A DNA stretch of 64,000 nucleotides from Bacteroidales bacterium (GTDB lineage Bacteria; Bacteroidota; Bacteroidia; Bacteroidales; Tenuifilaceae): assembly GCA_013376985.1 (NCBI GenBank), contig JACABB010000005.1, forward strand, positions 102,649 through 166,648, read 5' to 3'. The position numbers and the translations under genes are program-made. Below are positions 25,904-32,758 of this stretch, piece after piece (positions within the stretch are counted from its first letter, which is position 1; each line of letters starts with the position of its first letter). The notes beneath the pieces were generated by a model that ran no database searches, was not told the DNA's origin, and saw only the letters and a list, made by a program, of their open reading frames with translations.

Positions 25904-27074
25904 ATCACAAAAAAACATACCCGCATTGCGTTTCCCTGAATTTAAGGGGGAATGGGAAAAGAAGAAATTGGGAGATTTATTAGAGTTCAAAAACGGCATT
26001 AATGCTAGCAAAGAACAATATGGGCATGGAGTAAAATTCATTAATGTATTAGATATTCTAAATAATGAATTTATTACCTATGATAAAATTATTGGCAGTG
26101 TTGATGTTGATGTTGCTACCGTTAATAAATACCCTGTGAATTACGGTGATATACTGTTTCAAAGAAGCTCCGAAACAAGGGAAGAAGTTGGTTCTGCATG
26201 TGTTTATCTTGACAATGAAAAAATAGCAACATTTGGTGGATTTGTAATTAGAGGTAGGAAAATAGGGGATTACATTCCTATTTTTTTTAACAAACTATTA
26301 AAAACAGATTTATCAAGAGATGAAATTACCTCAAAATCAGGCGGAAGTACTAGATATAATGTTGGTCAAGGAATATTATCGTCTATCTCATTACCTTTCC
26401 CCTCTCTCACCGAGCAACAAAAAATCGCTAATTTTTTAACTTCAGTAGATGATAAACTCACCCAACTCAAGCAAAAGAGAACCCTTTTGCAGCAGTACAA
26501 AAAAGGGGTAATGCAAAAATTCCTCTCACAGGAATTACGATTTAAGGATGAGAATGGCAAAGAATTTCCGAAATGGGAGAAGAAAAAACTCGGAGAAATT
26601 TCAATAAAAAAGGCATCAAATATATCTGCAAATAAAATCGAAGAAAACATTGGAGAATATATTATTTATGGAGCATCAGGGATATTAAAAAAAGTAGATT
26701 TTTTCAAAGAAGAAAATGACTATATAAGTATTATAAAAGATGGTGCTGGCGTTGGAAGATTATTTTATTGCAATGGAAAATCATCAGTATTAGGTACGAT
26801 GGAAATCATCAAACCAAAATCTGAAATAAGCACATATTTTATGTATTGCCTACTTAGTAATATAGATTTTATTAAATATGTCACGGGTAGCACAATTCCA
26901 CACATTTATTTTAAAGATTATTCTCAAGAAATTTGTTGCATTCCGTGCCTTGCCGAACAAACCAAAATAGCCAATTTCCTATCCGCCATAGATGAAAAGA
27001 TAAACCATTGTCAAGCGCAAATAGAAAAAACCGAGGGGTGGAAAAAAGGGTTGTTGCAGAGGATGTTTGTGTAA
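25896..27074 (+). CDS. hsdS: Type I restriction-modification specificity subunit
   Basis: 392 residues with two target-recognition domains (about 15-165 and 210-360), each followed by a conserved helical spacer ('FLTSVDDKLTQLKQKRTLLQ' and 'FLSAIDEKINHCQAQIEKTE'). This is the standard bipartite HsdS layout. The two halves differ, so the target should be an asymmetric bipartite site. The C-terminus GWKKGLLQRMFV is typical and intact. The start overlaps the end of the transposase gene by 8 bp. TRD DNA is more AT-rich than hsdM, as is common for shuffled specificity domains. Confidence 0.95.
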   Translation: MNKSQKNIPALRFPEFKGEWEKKKLGDLLEFKNGINASKEQYGHGVKFINVLDILNNEFITYDKIIGSVDVDVATVNKYPVNYGDILFQRSSETREEVGSACVYLDNEKIATFGGFVIRGRKIGDYIPIFFNKLLKTDLSRDEITSKSGGSTRYNVGQGILSSISLPFPSLTEQQKIANFLTSVDDKLTQLKQKRTLLQQYKKGVMQKFLSQELRFKDENGKEFPKWEKKKLGEISIKKASNISANKIEENIGEYIIYGASGILKKVDFFKEENDYISIIKDGAGVGRLFYCNGKSSVLGTMEIIKPKSEISTYFMYCLLSNIDFIKYVTGSTIPHIYFKDYSQEICCIPCLAEQTKIANFLSAIDEKINHCQAQIEKTEGWKKGLLQRMFV

Positions 27075-27101
27075 AATATTGTTGATTTATGAAAATAAAT
27101 A

Positions 27102-27113
27102 AACTTATAAGTT
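27102..27113. promoter_or_regulatory. Candidate operator (palindrome) before the toxin gene
   Basis: AACTTATAAGTT is a 12-bp perfect palindrome ending 7 bp before the toxin ATG at 27121, in the only sizeable gap (46 bp) between hsdS and the toxin gene. Antitoxins of the XRE type normally repress their own operon through such sites. Function is inferred from position and symmetry. Confidence 0.45.
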
Positions 27114-27120
27114 GATTATT

Positions 27121-27642
27121 ATGAAAATTGTTAGTATTTTTACGGTCAAGTTATTCTCATTTCACTATCCTGGTGAGAAGTTAAATGAGCTAAGGAGGCT
27201 GTTAAATTGCTGGAATGATACAGAGTACATCTACAATTTTTTAAAGGAAAACAAAAGCGATATTCAAAATAAAACTATAGAAGAGTTAGCCGAACTAATA
27301 ATATACGATGCACATGAAATTGATATATCTCTCCATAAATTATCCAAAAGCGATTCTATTACGTTTGAATCATTTTTTAAACCACTCGACAATAAGGAGT
27401 ACTCTCTCCAATTACTTTCCCCGCAAAAGGGGAGGAGGCACTGCCTGCGAATTTATGCTCTTAAAATAGATGCGAATTGCTTTGTAATTACTGGTGGAGC
27501 AATAAAGCTAAATCATTTAATGGAGGATCGGGAGCATACCCAAAAAGAGCTGCAAAAAATAAAAAAATGCCAACAATTTCTTAAGAATAATAGTATACAC
27601 GACTCCGAATCATTTTACGAATTTATAATAGAACAACAATGA
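27121..27642 (+). CDS. Putative toxin of a TAC (toxin-antitoxin-chaperone) module, HigB/RelE-like
   Basis: 173 residues from the ATG at 27121 (MKIVSIFTVK); a TTG three codons upstream is less likely. A helical region (18-75) precedes a C-terminal part with 'FFKPLDN', 'CLRIYALKIDANCFVITGGA' (108-127) and a closing helix pair. The strand pattern LRIYALKI...FVITGGAIK recalls the central sheet of RelE/HigB-type ribosome-dependent nucleases and a Bacteroidota toxin family always followed by an XRE antitoxin. The stop overlaps the antitoxin start by 4 bp (ATGA), the usual coupling of such pairs. Catalytic residues cannot be named with confidence. It lies between hsdS and hsdR on the same strand. 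Confidence 0.65.
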   Translation: MKIVSIFTVKLFSFHYPGEKLNELRRLLNCWNDTEYIYNFLKENKSDIQNKTIEELAELIIYDAHEIDISLHKLSKSDSITFESFFKPLDNKEYSLQLLSPQKGRRHCLRIYALKIDANCFVITGGAIKLNHLMEDREHTQKELQKIKKCQQFLKNNSIHDSESFYEFIIEQQ

Positions 27643-28088
27643 CAAATAAGGAAAAATTTCTTGCATTAGTAGCAGAGCATGATAACTCTTTGCTTGAAGA
27701 AATTGAGAGCAGGATTCAGAAACAGAAATCGTTACAACGATCAAAACAGGTTGCCATAAGAATATTAAGCCGTATGGATGAGCTTAACATGTCGCAAAAG
27801 GATTTGGCCGAAAAGTTAAACCTATCGCCACAGCAAGTAAATAAATGGGTAAAAGGCAACGAGAATTTCACTTTCGAAACAATTGAAAAAATTGAAAACG
27901 CTCTTGATTTTGAGCTAATTTCCATCAATGAGGCTTCATGCGCAAGCTCCTCAAATAAAATAGTGATGGATATTTCGAATCAAAAGAATTTCAATAACCT
28001 AGAAATGAAAAGAACTCAATCCGAAGCAAAAATAATTCCTTTTGAGTCCGCCTTTCCGTGTGTAACCCAGAAATGTAAATTTGGCTAA
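27639..28088 (+). CDS. XRE-family antitoxin with C-terminal extension
   Basis: 149 residues. After an N-terminal helical region (1-36) comes an XRE helix-turn-helix (about 38-96): MSQKDLAEKLNLSPQQVNKW with FTFETIEKIENALDFEL. A tail of about 50 residues (97-149) without obvious fold follows, ending IIPFESAFPCVTQKCKFG. In TAC antitoxins of the HigA type such a tail is the chaperone-addiction segment recognised by the SecB-like partner, which makes this tail the obvious candidate. It overlaps the toxin gene by 4 bp and precedes the SecB-like gene by 10 bp. A palindrome at 27102-27113 is a plausible binding site. Confidence 0.82.
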   Translation: MTNKEKFLALVAEHDNSLLEEIESRIQKQKSLQRSKQVAIRILSRMDELNMSQKDLAEKLNLSPQQVNKWVKGNENFTFETIEKIENALDFELISINEASCASSSNKIVMDISNQKNFNNLEMKRTQSEAKIIPFESAFPCVTQKCKFG

Positions 28089-28098
28089 TAGTAAAAAA

Positions 28099-28557
28099 AT
28101 GGCATCGAAAATTAAAGATAAAGAGTATATAGTCTCGTTCGTTTTAAGAGGTGTTCAAACCGAGCAGTTTGCTACAATCGATAATATCTTTAAGAACGAA
28201 GACACCATCCAAATTCAGGCTAACATTGATTTTGGCGTAAACGAGGAAAGCAAAATTATTGGCTGTATTGCAAAGTTCCAATTCGAAGTTCAAAACCAAC
28301 CCTTTATAATAATAGGTGTAAAATGTAATTTCGAAATTGAACCAAAATCCTGGGATAGTTTTATTAGCGCAGAAACTAGCAGCATAACTTTCCCTAAGGA
28401 TGTATTATGCCATCTTGCCGTTATAACAATTGGTACAGCTCGCGGAGTTCTTCATGCAAAAACCGAAAACACAAAGTTTAACCAATTCTTTTTACCTACG
28501 GTTAATGTCAATAACCTTATAAAAGAAAGCATTACATTCTCCTTAGAAAAAAAATAA
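28099..28557 (+). CDS. SecB-like chaperone of a TAC module
   Basis: 152 residues from the ATG at 28099; a TTG at 28081 overlapping the antitoxin gene is possible. It has four long beta strands ('IQIQANIDFGV', 'IIGCIAKFQFEVQ', 'FIIIGVKCNFEIEP') and then 'LAVITIGTARGVLHAKTE' and 'FFLPTVNVNNLIKE'. The last part corresponds to the SecB helix that ends in an RG pair and the PVN-type loop. It is shorter and more divergent than housekeeping SecB, as SecB-like chaperones of TAC systems are. In known TACs the chaperone stabilises the antitoxin and so restrains the toxin. Placed directly after the toxin-antitoxin pair and 22 bp before hsdR. Confidence 0.72.
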   Translation: MASKIKDKEYIVSFVLRGVQTEQFATIDNIFKNEDTIQIQANIDFGVNEESKIIGCIAKFQFEVQNQPFIIIGVKCNFEIEPKSWDSFISAETSSITFPKDVLCHLAVITIGTARGVLHAKTENTKFNQFFLPTVNVNNLIKESITFSLEKK

Positions 28558-28579
28558 TTTTTTAGCAATTAGAACCCTC

Positions 28580-31435
28580 TTGCCAAAACAACCCGAACAA
28601 ATATTAGAAGAACAGCTTGTAGCACAGCTACAAAGTTTGAAATACGACCTAGTTCTTATTCATAACGAAAGGGAGCTAATTGTCAACCTCAAAAATCAAC
28701 TTGAGAAGCATAATGGCATAACATTTTCCGATAAGGAATTTGAAAAAGTCCTCAATATACTAAGCAAAGGTTCAGTATTTGAAAAGGCCAAAACGCTTCG
28801 GGAAAAACAGCATATTGTAAAGGATAATGGCAATAATCTATACTTTGAGTTCCTAAACACCGACCATTGGTGCCAGAACCAGTTTCAGGTTACGCATCAG
28901 GTTACCATTGAAGGTACCTATAAAAATCGTTATGATGTTACGCTGCTCATAAATGGCTTGCCGCTTGTTCAAATTGAACTTAAACGCCGTGGGCTGGAGC
29001 TTAAAGAGGCTTTTAATCAGATTAACCGCTACCAGCGCCACTCGTTCGGAGCAAATTCTGCGCTGTTCCAATACGTTCAAATTTTTGTAATTAGCAATGG
29101 TGTAAACACAAAGTATTATGCCAATAATAGGTTTCAGCCGCCCAAACAAACCTTTTATTGGACTAATAAGGATAACAAACGCCTTACCAACATACTCAAT
29201 GGTTTTACCAGCGAGTTTTTAGAACCTTGCCACATATCGAAAATGATATGTAAATACATTGTGCTGAACGAGACCCAGAAAATACTTATGGTTCTTCGTC
29301 CATATCAATATTATGCCGTAGAAGCTCTTGTGGATAGGGTAATGCACAGCCACAAAAACGGATATATTTGGCATACAACAGGATCGGGGAAAACGCTTAC
29401 ATCATTTAAAGCCAGCCAAATTCTCACCAATCTACCTAAAGTTAAAAAGGTAGTATTTGTTGTGGATCGTAAGGACTTGGACTATCAAACCACCAAGGAA
29501 TTCAATAGTTTTAGCAAGGGAAGTATTGATGGTACAGACAACACTAACGCATTGGTAAAGCAATTTTCCGATGACACCAAGCTTATTGTTACCACTATTC
29601 AGAAGTTGAATACCGCCATCAGCAAAAAGCAGTATTTAACCAAAATGGAGAAACTGCAGGATGAGCGGATCGTTTTTATTTTTGATGAGTGCCATCGCTC
29701 GCAGTTTGGCGATACGCATAAACGTATTACCTCTTTCTTTAAAAATATTCAGCTTTTTGGTTTTACGGGTACACCCATATTTGCCGAGAATGCAGTAAAG
29801 AACGAATTAGGCAAGCGAACCACTGCTCAACTTTTTGAGGAGTGCTTACACAAATATGTAATTACCGATGCTATAAGAGATGAAAATGTTTTAAAGTTTT
29901 CCGTTGAATATGTGGGTAGGTATAGGAAAAAGGATAGCGCAACCGAAATAGATATTGAGGTAGAAGATATCGACACCAAGGAGCTGATGGAATCGCCTTT
30001 GCGGTTGGAGAAAATTGTCGATTACATCATCGCCAATCACAATCGCAAAACGCATAGCAAGGAATTTACAGCAATGTTTTGTGTTAGCAGCATTGAAACG
30101 TTGATTAAGTACTACGATATTTTTCATAAGAAAAAGGAGGCAGGGCAGCATAACCTAAAAATTGCCACCATATTTAGCTATACTGCTAATGAAGATGATG
30201 CCGATGCAAATGGTTTTATCCCCGAAGAGCTATCGGTTGCCGAAGAACCAAAGGTTTTATACGGTTTAGGCGCACATAGTCGCGAGAAATTGGACCAGTA
30301 CATTGAGCATTACAACCATATGTTTGGGGTAAAATTCTCCACCAAAGACAGCGAATCATTTTATAAGTACTATAATGATATTTCGAAGAAAGTAAAGGAG
30401 CGCAAAATTGATATTCTATTGGTGGTTAATATGTACCTCACAGGCTTTGATAGCCCGCCACTTAACACACTGTATGTTGATAAAAATCTGAAATATCATG
30501 GCCTGATACAGGCCTATTCAAGAACCAACCGAATACTAAACGAGCAAAAATCGCAGGGCAATATTGTTGTTTTTCGTAATCTCAAAAATGCTACCGACGA
30601 AGCCATAACCCTATTTAGCAACAAGGAAGCCATTGAGGTTATAATAATGAAACCTTACGAGGAGTATGTGAAAAAATTCAACGAAGCGTTTATTGCTCTC
30701 CTCAAAATTACCCCAACCGTAAACAGTGTAAATGATTTACCAACCGAGGATGATGAATTAGAGTTTATAAAAGCGTTCAGGGATTTGATGCGCATTAAAA
30801 ACATACTTTTTGCCTTTTCCGATTTCAGCTGGGACGATTTAGCAATGCACGAGCAACTCTTTGAGGATTTTAAAAGCAAATACCTAGACCTTTACGAAAA
30901 AGTAAAAAGCGACCATCAAAAGGAGAAGGTTTCAATTCTTGAAGATGTGGACTTTGAGCTGGAGCTCATACACCGCGATGAAATCAATGTGGCGTATATC
31001 ATCCAATTGCTGATTAAACTAAAATCGAAAGTAAAAAAGGATGTTGAACAAACTGAAAAAGAAATCTTCAATTTACTCAATACCGAAGCCCATCTTCGGA
31101 GCAAGCGTGAGTTGATTGAGAAGTTTATTCAAGAAAACTTGCCAGTAATTGAAGATACGGACGATATACCTCAAGCATTTGAAAAATTTTGGACACAGGA
31201 ACAGCAGAAGGCATTCAATCAAATTGTAAAAGACGAGAACCTTTCTGCTGAAAAAACACAATCCTTAATTGAAGATTACCTTTATGCAGAAAGAAATCCA
31301 TTACGCGATGAGATTCTTGAATTACTTGAGGGAGAACAACCTACTTTATTGGAGCGCAAGAAAATAGGGGATAGAATCCTAAAAAAGATTTTGAATTTTG
31401 TGGATACTTTTATTAATGGGATAACCGCTGCATAA
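28580..31435 (+). CDS. hsdR: Type I restriction enzyme endonuclease subunit
   Basis: 951 residues starting at a TTG (MPKQPEQILEEQLV); no in-frame ATG lies near. The N-terminal PD-(D/E)xK nuclease has Asp119 and Glu133-x-Lys135 (RYDV, QIELKRR). The SF2 motor has Walker A TTGSGKT (266-272), DECH (369-372) and FTGTP (395-399). The C-terminal helical part (730-951) binds the methylase core. All catalytic residues are present, so restriction should be functional. It closes the operon; 31436-31567 is a 132-bp spacer with no recognised terminator. Confidence 0.95.
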   Translation: MPKQPEQILEEQLVAQLQSLKYDLVLIHNERELIVNLKNQLEKHNGITFSDKEFEKVLNILSKGSVFEKAKTLREKQHIVKDNGNNLYFEFLNTDHWCQNQFQVTHQVTIEGTYKNRYDVTLLINGLPLVQIELKRRGLELKEAFNQINRYQRHSFGANSALFQYVQIFVISNGVNTKYYANNRFQPPKQTFYWTNKDNKRLTNILNGFTSEFLEPCHISKMICKYIVLNETQKILMVLRPYQYYAVEALVDRVMHSHKNGYIWHTTGSGKTLTSFKASQILTNLPKVKKVVFVVDRKDLDYQTTKEFNSFSKGSIDGTDNTNALVKQFSDDTKLIVTTIQKLNTAISKKQYLTKMEKLQDERIVFIFDECHRSQFGDTHKRITSFFKNIQLFGFTGTPIFAENAVKNELGKRTTAQLFEECLHKYVITDAIRDENVLKFSVEYVGRYRKKDSATEIDIEVEDIDTKELMESPLRLEKIVDYIIANHNRKTHSKEFTAMFCVSSIETLIKYYDIFHKKKEAGQHNLKIATIFSYTANEDDADANGFIPEELSVAEEPKVLYGLGAHSREKLDQYIEHYNHMFGVKFSTKDSESFYKYYNDISKKVKERKIDILLVVNMYLTGFDSPPLNTLYVDKNLKYHGLIQAYSRTNRILNEQKSQGNIVVFRNLKNATDEAITLFSNKEAIEVIIMKPYEEYVKKFNEAFIALLKITPTVNSVNDLPTEDDELEFIKAFRDLMRIKNILFAFSDFSWDDLAMHEQLFEDFKSKYLDLYEKVKSDHQKEKVSILEDVDFELELIHRDEINVAYIIQLLIKLKSKVKKDVEQTEKEIFNLLNTEAHLRSKRELIEKFIQENLPVIEDTDDIPQAFEKFWTQEQQKAFNQIVKDENLSAEKTQSLIEDYLYAERNPLRDEILELLEGEQPTLLERKKIGDRILKKILNFVDTFINGITAA

Positions 31436-31567
31436 TCCCCCCGCTAATGATGCAAACACAAAAATTTTTCTACCTTTATTTCCTTTAATGTGGGGCTATA
31501 CAGGTGATGGTAATTTACCAACGCCCCAAACTACGGCAATGTTAGCATCAACTAAACAAGCATTTAT

Positions 31568-32206
31568 ATGAGAAGTAATGTTGAAAAAAATATTTTCAGA
31601 AATCCACTTACAGTTTTTGGACTTATATTCCTAGCAGGAGATGGGCCTTTAGTAATACTATATTCAATGGCTAAAAACGAAACTCAACAGTGGATTAGTT
31701 TAGTAGCTACAATTATATTCATTTTTTGCATGGGAGGTTTCTTTTTTTATTTGGTAGTAAATAGACCCAGGCATTTATTTGCTCCAAGCGAGATTCCAGA
31801 GTCAGCGTATGGTAAAAAAATTTACAGAGATACCGTTTTTGATGAAGCTAAAACAGTTTTAAAAGAGATAAAAACAGCAGAGGGTATCAAAGAACGAGAG
31901 CAATTAGTAGATCAATTAAACACACATCTATTAGTTGCACAAGATTTACAGGAAGCGTATGAACTGTTACTATTTAGAGGATATGATATCTCATTAATAT
32001 TTAATATTTTAAAGCAAATTGAGGAGTATAAGTTTTTGGATTGTGAAAAAACTGCAAAAAAGGCAGTACTAACCATGGCAACAATTGAAAATATCAAAAA
32101 CTCAATGATTGATAGAGATCTAATAATATTGCTACATGGTGATTTGTATTTAACAGAGAAAGGTGTAAAACTTAAGGATGTATTAAAAAAATATTTAAGA
32201 TTATAA
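31568..32206 (+). CDS. Uncharacterised two-TM protein with cytoplasmic domain
   Basis: 212 residues. TM helices lie at about 12-33 and 42-63 with a short loop between them, so the bulk (75-212) faces the cytoplasm. That part is mostly helical and ends with a segment resembling the wing and last helix of a winged-helix fold (LIILLHGDLYLTEKGVKLKD). I do not recognise the family. It follows hsdR by 132 bp on the same strand, just before a MITE-like element, so it may be the last passenger of the restriction island, but a housekeeping role is equally possible. Confidence 0.65.
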   Translation: MRSNVEKNIFRNPLTVFGLIFLAGDGPLVILYSMAKNETQQWISLVATIIFIFCMGGFFFYLVVNRPRHLFAPSEIPESAYGKKIYRDTVFDEAKTVLKEIKTAEGIKEREQLVDQLNTHLLVAQDLQEAYELLLFRGYDISLIFNILKQIEEYKFLDCEKTAKKAVLTMATIENIKNSMIDRDLIILLHGDLYLTEKGVKLKDVLKKYLRL

Positions 32207-32338
32207 AAGGCATTAATAATAAGTAGAGAGCATATGAGTAATATTATTGTAAACCTTTGTATCGCAAATTCCATTTCTCTGTTTTTGAGCATTTAAGGGT
32301 GTTAATGACTACTTTTAAAATAATTCCAAATGCTCCTT

Positions 32339-32612
32339 AACGTTGGTCCGAAGTAAGAAACAATGTATTGACTTATATATTAATCAATTTATTTTATTTG
32401 AATCAATGGAACCGAGTTTACGAGTTCGGCGAAGCCAATAGTGGAAAATTGGAAAAATGGAGGATACAAGTAAAAATCCAACCTCTTGTTTTGACTTCGT
32501 CGAGTTCCGCTTCGCTCCAGTTCCATCATTCCAGCCTTTCAACATCGCACTAAATAATTGTATGTCACTGCAAATGTATACATTATTACATTTTTTATAT
32601 CGAGTTCACGTT
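32339..32612 (-). mobile_element. MITE-like element, copy 4 (inverted orientation)
   Basis: 274 bp; reads as the reverse complement of copies 1, 2, 3 and 5. It starts AACGTTGGTCCGAAGTAAG and ends TTATATCGAGTTCACGTT. Flanks (TCCTT and CCTCA) do not form a clean 5-bp duplication, so this insertion is older or altered. It lies in the gap between the two-TM protein and the hybrid kinase; nothing else is recognised in 32207-32758. Confidence 0.72.
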
Positions 32613-32758
32613 CCTCAAATAAATTTGAACATCTCCGCAAGTAATTCTTTTTTGAAAAAAAACTTCGGATATCTCATATTTTTTTGCAAACAGCCTAAAT
32701 TGTCTATAAATTTAGAAGTTTTGTATTTAACTTTTTTAGTATAGATGTTGTTTTGAAT

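Noticed and set aside
27121..28557. Plain two-gene toxin-antitoxin system with an unrelated third gene
   Set aside because: The third gene has SecB-like strands and terminal motifs and is spaced 10 bp from the antitoxin, so a three-gene TAC reading fits better, though it is not proven.
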